In this document: one piece after another, positions 55,357 through 64,000 of the stretch | Position numbering within the stretch: the first letter of the stretch is position 1 | Layout: every line of letters starts with the position of its first letter | NCBI RefSeq assembly: GCF_007183175.1 | Contig: NZ_AP019807.1 | Location: forward strand, 4,708,001-4,772,000 | DNA length: 64,000 bases | Direction: 5' to 3' | Origin: Microbulbifer sp. GL-2 | GTDB lineage: Bacteria; Pseudomonadota; Gammaproteobacteria; Pseudomonadales; Cellvibrionaceae | Translations under genes and position numbers: made by a program | Notes under the pieces: generated by a model | What the model was told of the DNA's origin: nothing | Database searches by the model: none | Seen by the model: the letters and a program-made list of their open reading frames with translations, nothing else

Positions 55357-55563
55357 ATGGAAATTGAAATCACCGGTAGCGATGACAGTCTGGATCCTGC
55401 AAATCCAGGACCCGGACCTGTAAGCACCAAATATACACCTGATAATCCACCTAGTGGGTGGAGCTACGTAAATTATAGAGATCAACCAGGTGGCGGGTTC
55501 CGATGCCCCAACTGTAATGTGGTTGAAGATGGATCGGATGTAGATGGGCATAGTTGTAATTAA
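55357..55563 (+). CDS. Small Cys-containing peptide (68 residues) of unknown function
   Basis: Starts MEIEITGSDDSLDP; the middle is rich in Pro/Gly (ANPGPGPVSTKYTPDNPPSG), then WSYVNYRDQPGGGFRCPNCN, and it ends GHSCN. The CPNC pair plus HSC (Cys49, Cys52, His65, Cys67) could bind a metal or form a disulfide. There is no signal peptide. A perfect 10-bp inverted repeat begins 11 bp after its stop, which supports it being a transcribed gene. The ribosome site is weak. It might be a peptide precursor or a small zinc protein; neither is proven. Confidence 0.55.
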   Translation: MEIEITGSDDSLDPANPGPGPVSTKYTPDNPPSGWSYVNYRDQPGGGFRCPNCNVVEDGSDVDGHSCN

Positions 55564-55573
55564 ATATATTTTA

Positions 55574-55598
55574 AGGGCAAAACTAAGCGTTTTGCCCT
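55574..55598 (+). terminator. Perfect hairpin after the small peptide gene
   Basis: AGGGCAAAAC, 5-nt loop, GTTTTGCCCT. No long T tract follows, but the position suits an end of transcript. Confidence 0.7.
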
Positions 55599-55753
55599 AT
55601 CTGCCTGATAATAAATAGATTACGGAACCAACCTGGAATTTACTGGTAAGTATGGATACCCAGGTGGCGGGTCACCACATAAAAAGGAATTTTCTGAGCC
55701 CAACAGGTAGACTTGGAATACAGCTTAATTCTGAGCACCAGCCAGCTAAAAGT

Positions 55754-56221
55754 CTACTGACCTATATCGGCAAGTACGCCACTAACCAGCCTTACAAGAT
55801 CATCAGGACACAACTCAATTTCCAGGCCCCTACGACCAGCACTGACATAAATGGTGTTGTGCTCTTTAATTGATGGGTCGAAGATAGTTTTTAGCTTCTT
55901 CTTTTGTCCTAACGGGCTCACACCCCCTAGCACATAGCCAGTCGAACGCTCAACATCTGATTGTGCAGCCATAGTTGCCTTCTTGGCAGCGGCAGCCTTT
56001 GCTAACTGCTTCAAGTTCAAGCTCGAAGATACTGGAATTACCCCAACAATTAGCTCCTTGCTATCGAGCATAGCAACTAAAGTTTTAAAAATTCTCGCTT
56101 CCGGTACCCCCAATTTTTCGACAGCTTCCAAGCCAAACGATTTGCTCGAGGAATCATGATGGTATTCATGTATCTTGTGGGTAATTTTGGCCTTCTTGAG
56201 AAGATTAATACCAGGTGTCAT
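55754..56221 (-). CDS. ybaK: YbaK/EbsC-type aminoacyl-tRNA deacylase
   Basis: A 155-residue editing protein that hydrolyses mischarged Cys-tRNA(Pro). The ATG at 56219-56221 (MTPGINLLKKAKITHKIHEY) has GGAG 6 nt upstream and matches the family N-terminus; earlier in-frame starts are less likely. Typical blocks: IFKTLVAMLDSKELIVGVIP, LNLKQLAKAAAAKKA (with the active-site Lys of this family nearby), GYVLGGVSPLGQKKKLKTIF and SAGRRGLEIEL. Stands alone. Length normal. Confidence 0.93.
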   Translation of the reverse strand: MTPGINLLKKAKITHKIHEYHHDSSSKSFGLEAVEKLGVPEARIFKTLVAMLDSKELIVGVIPVSSSLNLKQLAKAAAAKKATMAAQSDVERSTGYVLGGVSPLGQKKKLKTIFDPSIKEHNTIYVSAGRRGLEIELCPDDLVRLVSGVLADIGQ

Positions 56222-56565
56222 TTTTGACTCCATACTCACAACACTGAACTCTACCGTATCATGTATACACTCGGCATGTGCAGAGCGAATACACATTTCT
56301 TCCGACTGGGTTTTACATCCATCTTTATGTGCTAAGTAGCCACCGAATACATGCTAATACCCCACCGGCAAACAATAGATGAGATCCCCCTCCCAACTCC
56401 CAAAGATTTATCCCGATAACCGCGAGGTATTAAAAGGTAACTGGCGATAAGAGACTATAGGTGTAATCCGCTGATATTGATCAAGGCACTCAAGTATTTT
56501 ATCGTTATATTGGTACCGACTGATCGGTCACATGCCCGATAAATATCCAATAAGGAGTCTACGCT
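56222..56565. other. Divergent intergenic region
   Basis: About 340 bp between ybaK and the CheD-like gene; no gene. Presumed promoters for both. Confidence 0.5.
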
Positions 56566-57165
56566 ATGGCAGTACAATTGGGAGGTGGTTATGCCGCTTA
56601 TCGCTTCAGACCTGAGTGCACTTGGGTAACAGGTACCAACGCAGGAGAGTTGCGATCTGATGGTTACGGTTCCTGCGTGGGGCTAGTACTCTATAGTGGC
56701 GCCCCCAGAAAGATAGGTGTAGTTGCTCACTTCTCTGGCTCAATGCAAGCCCCTCAGGTAAGGGCTGATGCCCTTGAGATAATGGCAGCGGTCTGCCCTA
56801 TTGCGCCAGGAAGAAAATGGAGAGGCTGGGTATTTGGTGGTGTGTCCCTCAATGGCAGCTCTTCTTATCAAACCATGAGCGGAAACGGCTCCAGCCTAAG
56901 ACATACTCAAGCCCTGATTGATGAAGTACGTAGTGTATTGGATTTTAATCGAATGTTTGATGTCAATTTTAATATCTCCAATCTTGAAAAATTTACGTTC
57001 ACCAGCCAGGGGGTTTTTGACGAGATGAGCCTGCGTCAAGGTGATAACTATGTTGGGCATCAAGGTGTAAAGCTTGATCTGGCTACCGGAAAAGTCACCT
57101 GGGATGATCGCAGCCACGGCTCAGGAAAGTCCAAAACAAAAGAAATGGTTAATTCCATGTTCTAA
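56566..57165 (+). CDS. Stand-alone CheD-like (deamidase-fold) protein
   Basis: A 199-residue protein with AAGGAG 8-9 nt before its ATG. Residues 28-58 (ELRSDGYGSCVGLVLYSGAP, then GVVAHF) match the core of CheD, the chemoreceptor glutamine deamidase: GSC with Cys37 as nucleophile, and His55 in AHF 18 residues later (17 in CheD). The third CheD residue (Thr, 6 before the Cys) is Ser31 here. The C-terminal half (about 95-199) has a different, hydrophilic composition ending in KSKTKEMVNSMF. No che genes or chemoreceptors adjoin it. Deamidase or hydrolase activity on another protein is plausible but inferred. A hairpin at 57177 ends the unit. Confidence 0.6.
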   Translation: MAVQLGGGYAAYRFRPECTWVTGTNAGELRSDGYGSCVGLVLYSGAPRKIGVVAHFSGSMQAPQVRADALEIMAAVCPIAPGRKWRGWVFGGVSLNGSSSYQTMSGNGSSLRHTQALIDEVRSVLDFNRMFDVNFNISNLEKFTFTSQGVFDEMSLRQGDNYVGHQGVKLDLATGKVTWDDRSHGSGKSKTKEMVNSMF

Positions 57166-57176
57166 ATCGAGAAGAT

Positions 57177-57210
57177 GACCTGACTCGTGTCTACTACTGC
57201 GAGTCAGGTC
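57177..57210 (+). terminator. Hairpin after the CheD-like gene
   Basis: GACCTGACTCG / CGAGTCAGGTC, perfect 11-bp stem with a 12-nt loop, 11 bp after the stop. The trailing GTCAGGTCTAA also occurs at 39569-39579 in the palindromic repeat there. Confidence 0.75.
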
Positions 57211-57289
57211 TAATCCTGTCTTCTGTCATTCAGGGATACCCCAATAAATACGACATAGCTTCCTGGAAGTGAAAGGGCTGATGACAAAA

Positions 57290-57997
57290 CTATATGGAGG
57301 CAATTAAAATCTGTGTTAGCTCTTGAGGCATATCTATCATCACATCATGACCGCAAGGCAAAGAAACTGCCTGCCATTCAGCGTCCAGCTGGGCTCTGTC
57401 GAAGAATGGCCTGCCAATGCCCGGACTCCAGCCAGTGGCATAGATATATACGTGTCTGCGTACCAGCGTCTCTCTATTTTTCAAACGAATTGATTGCTCA
57501 AAGGACTTAAGAGGATGATCGACGCACAACCGATCTACCCAGGCCCGATCTTGAGCATTAACCCCAAACTCTTTAGCTGGTGTCGGCGCTACCCGAAAGC
57601 CTGAATCTGAAATTTTGGCACTTTCCAGTAAACTAGCCCCAACTTCAGTGGGCAGAAGATCCAGGGTATTCTGTCCATCAGTTGGCACTAATCCATCAAG
57701 GTAAACAAGTGAAGAAATATGTTGGGGTGCTCTATCGGCAACACCGGTAATTACCATTCCCCCATAGCTGTGACCACACAAGATAATGTCAGAGAGTTCT
57801 TCATAATGAAGGACTCCAAGAACGTCCTGGACATGTGTATCCAAGTCAATCTTATCATCCAAAAGATGAGCCCGCTCTCCAAGGCCAGTCAAAGTGGGGG
57901 TGAATACTTCATGACCAGCCTTGCGCAGCAGCGATGCTGCCCTCTTCCAACACCAGCCGCCCTGCCAAGCCCCATGAACCAAGACGAAAGTTGCCAT
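57290..57997 (-). CDS. Alpha/beta hydrolase (salicylate-esterase-like)
   Basis: A 235-residue cytoplasmic hydrolase. Oxyanion segment VLVHGAWQGGWCW, nucleophile Ser77 in CGHSYGGMVI, and the C-terminal His in LPCGHDVMIDMPQE. The WxGGWCW and GLGERAHLL patterns are those of the plant MES/esterase-like bacterial group that acts on small esters or lactones. Normal length, single gene. Substrate unknown. Confidence 0.92.
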   Translation of the reverse strand: MATFVLVHGAWQGGWCWKRAASLLRKAGHEVFTPTLTGLGERAHLLDDKIDLDTHVQDVLGVLHYEELSDIILCGHSYGGMVITGVADRAPQHISSLVYLDGLVPTDGQNTLDLLPTEVGASLLESAKISDSGFRVAPTPAKEFGVNAQDRAWVDRLCVDHPLKSFEQSIRLKNRETLVRRHVYIYATGWSPGIGRPFFDRAQLDAEWQAVSLPCGHDVMIDMPQELTQILIASI

Positions 57998-58675
57998 ATG
58001 TTATCTCTATTTCATTTCACCGACACGCCATAAACAAAAAATCATCAAGCTGTTTTAAATGCGGATTAAATAGTGGGATTTTATCCTGCTAAATTTATAA
58101 GATCAACATTCTTATCAATACAAGTGTCAACAAGCTCAAAATTATTATATACCTTACTGAAAGATTATTATGTTAGCTAAAATGCTAAAGATCACGTTAA
58201 GCCCACCTTGGTTTCTTATCTCTCAAAGATCATCAATTAAACCAAAAAAATCAAGGCCACCTCCTATCATACAGCGCATAAAGCTGACATCTCTATCAAA
58301 CCATACCAACAACCTAACTATTTAGAGAATTGGCAGCGGTAACGTACATTTAAAAATATATTTCCAACTTAAATATTTCAGGAAAAATAGTAATCAGTTC
58401 GCTCTATTTGGCTGGCGATTAATATACTATAGTAGTGGTAGTGATTTCGAAGAATTAATCATATTCATTGGTATTGCTTTTCTGTACATATTTATTCTGG
58501 CAGTGACTCCTAGCCCCTAGAGAGCTCATAAGAAATTAAAAAAACTTCCAAAATAAAAGTCTGCCTAATTTAATTTACTATAGGACGACACAAGGTCATA
58601 TGAGGATAACAGCATAACCTATTGCGATCATTTAAAACGCTTACTGTCAATTACAGCTTAGAAAATCATAACAAC
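57998..58675. other. 680-bp AT-rich gene-poor region
   Basis: No gene, RNA or repeat that I can support; low GC. Confidence 0.45.
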
Positions 58676-59284
58676 CTAGGCATCGACTGTAATGACCTCA
58701 CCTGTAATAAAGCCGTCTACAGACCGTGCAAACGCCTTGCCCACTAAGCTTCCAGGTACGGGCTGAAATCCTGACATCATCTCTCCATACACATCCCATG
58801 CCTCTTCAATAACCGTTGGATTGATTGAATTTATACGAATTCCTCTAGGTAACTCATAGGCTACACACTTCACAAAGGTATCAATAGCACCACTGGTGGT
58901 CGCATCAGCGATTGCCATGGGAATTGCCTTGGAACTTAGTATGCCAGTTATCAAGGAAAATGAACCACCATCATTAATGTACTCTTGACCAATACGAACC
59001 AGATTAATCTGTCCCATCATTTTACTGAGCACCGTAGTCATCCATTGATCCTCGTTCATATCAGTAAAATTTGCGTACTCACAAATCCCAACCGTATTGA
59101 CAACAGCATCAAATGAACCAACCTGCTCGAATAGCTTACGGATAGAGGGTTCACTGCCAATATCCACTTGATGGTCACATCCCGTACCTGACATGCTGGC
59201 GGTAATCACCTGATGGTGCGTCAACCCACTCAAAGCGGCTTGGCCGATTTTGCCTGATGCGCCAATTACAATAACCTTCTTCAT
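58676..59284 (-). CDS. Short-chain dehydrogenase-like protein lacking YxxxK
   Basis: A 202-residue Rossmann-fold protein: MKKVIVIGASGKIGQAALSG for the dinucleotide site, DIGSEPSIRKLFEQ, FDAVVNTVG (NNAG-type position), and LPRGIRINSINPTVIEEAW at the C-terminal side. The place where classical SDRs carry YxxxK reads AIADATTSGAIDTFVKCVAY, with no Tyr. This is a recognisable SDR subgroup without the usual catalytic Tyr/Lys. It is divergent from a LysR regulator with a shared operator at 59368. Substrate unknown. Confidence 0.88.
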   Translation of the reverse strand: MKKVIVIGASGKIGQAALSGLTHHQVITASMSGTGCDHQVDIGSEPSIRKLFEQVGSFDAVVNTVGICEYANFTDMNEDQWMTTVLSKMMGQINLVRIGQEYINDGGSFSLITGILSSKAIPMAIADATTSGAIDTFVKCVAYELPRGIRINSINPTVIEEAWDVYGEMMSGFQPVPGSLVGKAFARSVDGFITGEVITVDA

Positions 59285-59367
59285 TTCTACCTCTCGTTAT
59301 TTTCAACTAATCCTAGTCAGTGAGTAGATATAGTAGGCACCTAGAGATACAATTAAAAACAGTTATC

Positions 59368-59386
59368 ACTTGTAAGAGATACAAGT
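59368..59386. promoter_or_regulatory. LysR-type operator between SDR and lysR
   Basis: ACTTGT-N7-ACAAGT dyad containing T-N11-A, the LysR box form, and abutting the lysR start codon, so it could mediate autoregulation. The SDR gene starts 102 bp away on the other strand. Confidence 0.7.
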
Positions 59387-60262
59387 ATGAAAGATATAGA
59401 TAGGTTGGAAATAAAACAGTTAAGGTTGCTACAGGCTCTTCTAAGGGAGCGAAATGCTTCCCGTGTTGCCCAGAAGGTAGGCCTGACTCAACAGGCAGTC
59501 AGTGATCAACTGAGGAAACTGAGAGATATCTTTAAGGATCGACTATTCCTACGTAAGAGCAACGGGCTAGTGCCGACACCCTATGCCGAGCAACTGGGCA
59601 GCAAGATTGACGAATTACTCCTGAGTTTTGAGCAACTATTAGAGCCTGAGTCATTTGATCCCAAATGTATTGAGGGTACCTATGTCATTGCCGCTACTGA
59701 CTACGCTCAACAGGTGGTATTACCTGAAGTCATCGCAAAAATAAGACAGCAGGCCCCGGGCTTGAGAATCATCATTCAAGATTTAAATATGAATAATCTA
59801 GGTCATTCTCTTGAAATGGGAAAAATCAATTTGGTGATCGCATTTCCTGAATTTGTGCCCAGCAGCTACCTGTCCAAGACGTTGTTTTCCGACCACCATA
59901 TTTGTGTTGTCTCAAAAAAATCACCCCTAGCTAAGAAAAAATTAAGCCTAAAAGACCTTGCTAACTACCCTCAGATCATTGCATCGCCTACCAGACCAAA
60001 TTTTCGTGGGTCAATTGACACATGGTTTGAACAGCATGGTTTAAAATGTAATTTTGTAATTTCCGCGCCCTGCTTTTCTATTGTGCCGTTCTACTTGGAG
60101 AAAACTGAAGCGATTGCCTTTCTGCCCTCTCGAGCGCTGGATGGCTCAAACCTGGTTCCACTTAAGCTCTCAGAAAGACCTGTGAGCTTTGATGTGGTTG
60201 CAGCTTGGCATCCACGCTCAAGCAATGAGGCTTTACATAATTGGGTTGTAAGTTTTTTATAA
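59387..60262 (+). CDS. LysR-family transcriptional regulator
   Basis: A 291-residue regulator. The N-terminal winged HTH has the LTTR pattern RNASRVAQKVGLTQQAVSDQ, LRKLRDIFKDRLFLRKSNGL (about residues 22-61). Two periplasmic-binding-like subdomains follow (YVIAATDYAQQVVLPEVIAK, KINLVIAFPEFVPS, HHICVVSKKSPLAKKK). It probably controls the divergent SDR gene through the dyad at 59368. Co-inducer unknown. Confidence 0.93.
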   Translation: MKDIDRLEIKQLRLLQALLRERNASRVAQKVGLTQQAVSDQLRKLRDIFKDRLFLRKSNGLVPTPYAEQLGSKIDELLLSFEQLLEPESFDPKCIEGTYVIAATDYAQQVVLPEVIAKIRQQAPGLRIIIQDLNMNNLGHSLEMGKINLVIAFPEFVPSSYLSKTLFSDHHICVVSKKSPLAKKKLSLKDLANYPQIIASPTRPNFRGSIDTWFEQHGLKCNFVISAPCFSIVPFYLEKTEAIAFLPSRALDGSNLVPLKLSERPVSFDVVAAWHPRSSNEALHNWVVSFL

Positions 60263-60304
60263 ATTGAATCAGACTTACATAAAAAGCAGCATCCTGATTA
60301 ATTA

Positions 60305-61414
60305 TTATACTTTTTTTACACACTCTCTAAATGTACCAAAATTAAATGGGCCTGGAATAGCTACGGCCTTGCAACGCACACCTTCACCTTTAAACCAGTA
60401 TGGTGTCCCTGCAACAATTTTTGCATCAACAGAAGGCTGGAAAATTGGTGCCCCAATAACACCGACCATTTCTGGAGGTGGATTTTTTGGCAGAGAATTG
60501 AAGAATACATCAGCATCCCCATCCCTGATAGCTTCATAGCACTCCTTTATATCAAATTCGCGCTTTGTTATAACCTCATTTTCAGGAAAATACTGATTAG
60601 CAGTCTGAGTTGAAAGATTTCCAGTGCATATCTTGATATTTGCATTGGCTCGCAAATCATCAATAGAGCTAATGGAGAAGGTAGAAGCAACTGGCACATG
60701 AATAAATTGACCAGAGCTGACAATTGTGCATGTTGCCCGTCGCCCTTTTAGACGCCGAAGATTTTCAGATTCCCCTCCCTTAGCATTAAACTGATCGATA
60801 AGATCAACTGTAACACCAGGCTGCATTACAAATTCGAACATTTCATAGGTATCACTAAACCTATTGAGGCTAGTACCAAATATACCATCCTGTAAAGCCG
60901 ATGTTGTATTGAATGGAAATGGAATTTCAGTCGAGGTAATTTCAATTGGTGGAATACCATAATTCTCAGAAATTTCCTTGAGGATTTCTATAAGGATGTC
61001 ATCAAGGATACTGGAACCATACATCCCATTATTAAACCAATCAGACGTACTTGCTCCTGAACTCACAAACCAGGGCGCTCCGGCTACATAACCTCGACGT
61101 ATTTGACCAGATGCCAATATCTTGGCAAATCGCCCCCTTGGCTTCACAGGAAAAGGTGTTACCTCAGGGTTTGGCAAACAATCTGCTTGATTGAGAATGT
61201 AATCTGATGCATCAATTACTCCTGGAATCGGCTCGGGAAAACCCTGAATTATTCCCCGGTATTTACCACTATTGACAACCCTAACCCATGCCGCATCAAA
61301 TGCATCAACTAACTGATCATACCCATTAGCCCTAGAAACCGAAGCCGCCTGAGTTCCGCTCGCAGATAAAAACGTCATTAATAGAAACATTTTCAATAAC
61401 ATGTACTTACTCAT
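60305..61414 (-). CDS. Periplasmic solute-binding protein-like (SBP_bac_3 type)
   Basis: A 369-residue secreted protein; the start at MSKYMLLKMF has GGGGA 5 nt upstream. The signal peptide ends near TQAASV. It has two lobes typical of class-3 amino-acid-binding proteins, with blocks FAKILASGQIRRGYVAGAPW, DDILIEILKEISENYGIPPI and ECYEAIRDGDADVFFNSLP. No ABC permease or ATPase adjoins it, so it could be an orphan or a non-transport sensor-like protein. It is longer than most SBP_bac_3 proteins (usually about 250). Ligand unknown. Confidence 0.8.
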   Translation of the reverse strand: MSKYMLLKMFLLMTFLSASGTQAASVSRANGYDQLVDAFDAAWVRVVNSGKYRGIIQGFPEPIPGVIDASDYILNQADCLPNPEVTPFPVKPRGRFAKILASGQIRRGYVAGAPWFVSSGASTSDWFNNGMYGSSILDDILIEILKEISENYGIPPIEITSTEIPFPFNTTSALQDGIFGTSLNRFSDTYEMFEFVMQPGVTVDLIDQFNAKGGESENLRRLKGRRATCTIVSSGQFIHVPVASTFSISSIDDLRANANIKICTGNLSTQTANQYFPENEVITKREFDIKECYEAIRDGDADVFFNSLPKNPPPEMVGVIGAPIFQPSVDAKIVAGTPYWFKGEGVRCKAVAIPGPFNFGTFRECVKKV

Positions 61415-62102
61415 AGTGATCCCCAATGAGGTTTGAGATTGGAAGCCAAAGGATAATCCAGTTAATTAAGCGATACATTCAGATTAGTTTCGCCGTTAAC
61501 TTAGAAATTTCCTGAATTTATTATTAATGCAATGGAGGATGGCGCCTGTGTCATCTTCAAATATACCGAGCCGCTTCCACCAGGGAAACACCACTCTAGC
61601 TCACTCTAAATCGCCCGACCATTCCCACCAGCTCCTTTTTATGCAGCAGAATCTCAAGCTACTTAAGCACCCATGAAAGAGTCATTCTGATCATTTAATT
61701 TTTTCCTAATGGTCCATTGCTTTTCAAAAGACACCTCAAACAGGCTTATTGGACAGAGAAAGGGATGGGCTTCCCTGGTAGGAGATCACTTTGATGAAGT
61801 GACAGAGCAATGTCGCATAAAGACTTTAAGCTTATTCCAATGCCTAACTATATTTCCAAAGGTTATTATAATTTCAACTATTTTGAATTATTGGTCACCT
61901 CCCTACTTTTAGACCACCTCCACCAGTGTCTTATTGCTACATCAAAATGACAGCCCACCAGAGAAAGACAAATAAAAGTGAAGCTAACTAATAACAAGTA
62001 CTTATATCAAATAAAAAATACATAAGTAGAAAGAACAAAAAAGCAAAATTACTTTTACCTTCATAGATTCCTATAATTGTTTTCAAATACTCAGGTGACA
62101 CA
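61415..62102. other. Intergenic region upstream of patatin paralogue 3
   Basis: About 690 bp. A 67-codon frame at 61709-61912 has no support. AT-rich before the patatin start, which has AGGTGA 5-6 nt upstream. Confidence 0.5.
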
Positions 62103-63260
62103 ATGAAAGCTTGGCGACTAACAATTATCTTTGCCCTGCTAACCTTAACTTTTGGCATTATTGCCTATGTCTACAATCATCATTTTACCGAAAAAACACA
62201 ATTCTATAGAACACCCGTTACAGAAGAAATAATAATCAATGAAACGCGCTTTAAGGAAAAGGAAACCATTAACATTCTTATCCTTGATGGTGGCGGTGTA
62301 CGGGGACTTATTCCTCTTTATGTGTTGCAATATATTGAGCAGCAAGTAGGAAAACCGATCAATGAGATTTTTGATGTCTTCAGTGGTGTCTCCACGGGAG
62401 CAATTATTGCTACGGGACTCAATGTACCGGTTAAACAATTAAGTGATAAATATGGAGACTATGGCTCAAAGGTAGATCTACTTATAAAGCTCTACAAATC
62501 CGAGAGCAAGTACCTTTTTACAACACCTTGGTACCACAAGCTTTTGACCGGTGCAGGAATGTTTTCCCCAAAATTCATGGGTGATCGTCTACATCAAGTA
62601 ATGAAATTTCACTATACGGAAGATCTTAAATTCACCGAATTAGAGAAGTACGTCATTATACCTTCTCTCGATATTTATACTGGACAAGTACATCTATTCA
62701 AAAATCGTGGTAAGGAGGTCGCCAACCTACCCTCAAACAGTCTATACCAGCTGGTCACCGCCGCATCCAGCGCCGAGACTATATTTCCCCCAGTTGACTT
62801 TTTGAGTATAAAAAAAGATTTTCGCTATCGTTATTTTGCTGATGCCGGGATATCAACCAACAACCCCACCAGTATGGTATTACTGGATATCATGGAAGAA
62901 TTCCCAAACAAGAAATACTATGTTCTGATTCTGGGTTCCGGTACATCTCCACTGAGCAGTGCGCACACTGGCTACCAAGAAGTGAAAAATTGGGGGCAGT
63001 TACGCTGGATGCATGACCTCATCACTGATGTACAAAGATCAATGGATAACCAACAGCTATACACTCTGAAAATAGCAAAACTCTTATCCCCAGATCAAAT
63101 TGAATATGACTACCTAAATGTAAAAGTAGTTAATCCGACTGTCGGAATTTTCGATTATGAATCAATGGACTCTCTAAAAATACATGCCGACAGACTGCTA
63201 AAAGAGAATAAAAACCAAATAGATCAGGTAATAGAACACCTGAAACAAAGAACTGATTAA
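62103..63260 (+). CDS. Membrane-anchored patatin-like phospholipase, paralogue 3
   Basis: A 385-residue protein, start MKAWRLTIIFALLTLTFGII with AGGTGA upstream. Membrane helix at about 4-24, then patatin domain: LDGGGVRGLIPLY (63-68 loop), Ser97 in FSGVSTGAI, Asp247 in FADAGISTNNP. Full-length homologue of the copies at 44077 and 50604, closest to the latter. The product should sit in the inner membrane with the hydrolase domain in the periplasm. Role could be membrane-lipid turnover or attack on foreign lipids; not shown by sequence. Confidence 0.93.
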   Translation: MKAWRLTIIFALLTLTFGIIAYVYNHHFTEKTQFYRTPVTEEIIINETRFKEKETINILILDGGGVRGLIPLYVLQYIEQQVGKPINEIFDVFSGVSTGAIIATGLNVPVKQLSDKYGDYGSKVDLLIKLYKSESKYLFTTPWYHKLLTGAGMFSPKFMGDRLHQVMKFHYTEDLKFTELEKYVIIPSLDIYTGQVHLFKNRGKEVANLPSNSLYQLVTAASSAETIFPPVDFLSIKKDFRYRYFADAGISTNNPTSMVLLDIMEEFPNKKYYVLILGSGTSPLSSAHTGYQEVKNWGQLRWMHDLITDVQRSMDNQQLYTLKIAKLLSPDQIEYDYLNVKVVNPTVGIFDYESMDSLKIHADRLLKENKNQIDQVIEHLKQRTD

Positions 63261-64000
63261 TGTAGAAAATTCACTCCACCTGAGGAAAACCATTTATCAA
63301 GCAAGCAACACCTCCAAAATACATAAATATCTTAAGACATAGAAAATAACTATACTCCATTAACTGTCATTAGTTCTCATTAACACTTTTTTAAAAAGAA
63401 GATGGTCATACCCAAGGAACATATAATCACAGTGTTATCCAACAATATTTCAGTTAAGCTTTGCATGGCCTTTAGTCACAGCCTGGAAATAAAATTGAAT
63501 CAGTATTTCCTATAACTCCAACGAAGATAATCATTAAATTTAACTTAATGCAGAAAATGACCTAAATCTTTATCAAACAGAATAATCAATAGGTTATTTT
63601 AGGTGCCACCAGGCATAAAAAGCGCGCCAATGATCGAAGAAGTAATCCAATGCAATTGGATAGATTTATTAAAGCAATCGATTTGTTGAGCCTACAGGGA
63701 AACTGTACAGATCAGCAGAGAAAGACATGAATATTAGAAAACTCAATTAGGACCAATCAAACTTTCTATACGTACTAAAACCCCATCTCCAAGCACACCT
63801 TGATGTTGGTAATGACGAAGTTGCTCACTCGAGATATGACCACGGGCCAAAAAAGGCCATGTGATGTATGTAATCGACGTAGTTTTTAAAATCTAATTTT
63901 TTATTTCAATTGCAATATTTTACAAAACTTTACTCTACTCCCAACACCCTGCAGCCCGCCTGTGCATATGCACTGGTCTTATTATTGTAAATAAAATATA
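63261..64000. other. 740-bp AT-rich end of window without a recognised gene
   Basis: No complete gene or RNA seen. Possible start of an unseen gene beyond the window cannot be excluded. Confidence 0.45.

Noticed and set aside
61709..61912. 67-codon open frame before patatin paralogue 3
   Set aside because: No ribosome site and no motif; AT-rich intergenic DNA.

Overview
The window looks like a chromosomal stretch of a Gram-negative gammaproteobacterium, probably a marine Microbulbifer/Cellvibrionales-type organism. This is an inference from the gene mix: a TonB-dependent receptor, RND efflux, CsrA, a LexA box of the form CTGT-N8-ACAG, many lipoproteins and secreted repeat proteins. No rRNA or other taxonomic marker is present.

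From 1 to 33 kb the region is mostly ordinary and gene-dense. It opens with an intact IS3-family element (106-1360). Then come a large lipoprotein, a TonB-dependent receptor translationally coupled to a secreted thioredoxin-like protein, an amidase and csrA. A two-gene RND efflux operon (9.9-14.1 kb) diverges from its TetR regulator and a lone ABC membrane-domain gene. A secreted S9 peptidase pair and an Asp-box lipoprotein follow. At 21-27.4 kb is a bidirectional sulfur locus: persulfide dioxygenase, TIGR01244 phosphatase/sulfurtransferase-like protein and a SulP transporter on one side, and a BigR/SqrR-type ArsR regulator, two YeeE/YedE half-proteins and a second SulP transporter on the other. 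A UvrD-like helicase, an outer-membrane barrel, a UDP-glucuronate decarboxylase-like enzyme and a GDPD complete this part.

From 33 to 45 kb coding density drops and the sequence is full of wreckage: IS66, umuD, HNH nuclease, beta-helix and IS3 remnants. In this background lie two identical tRNA-Arg(ACG) genes 4.76 kb apart, with a third 3'-half tRNA copy between them. They bracket two curlin-repeat proteins: a very long acidic one (about 21 repeats) and a short one whose only plausible start with a signal peptide is ATA. Next is a family of three secreted parallel beta-helix proteins, one of them broken, then a DUF2267 protein.

From 44 to 64 kb three dispersed paralogues of a membrane-anchored patatin-like phospholipase (44.1, 50.6 and 62.1 kb) alternate with small single-gene units. 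These include an SOS-controlled umuDC, MscS, a two-gene membrane/coiled-coil pair, AraC-GyrI, SugE, small secreted Cys-rich proteins, YbaK, a stand-alone CheD-like protein, an alpha/beta hydrolase, an SDR/LysR divergent pair and a periplasmic solute-binding protein.

The best candidates for undescribed biology are the curlin pair in its tRNA-bounded segment, the stand-alone CheD-like protein, the patatin trio, the receptor/thioredoxin/lipoprotein cluster and the 68-residue CPNC peptide.
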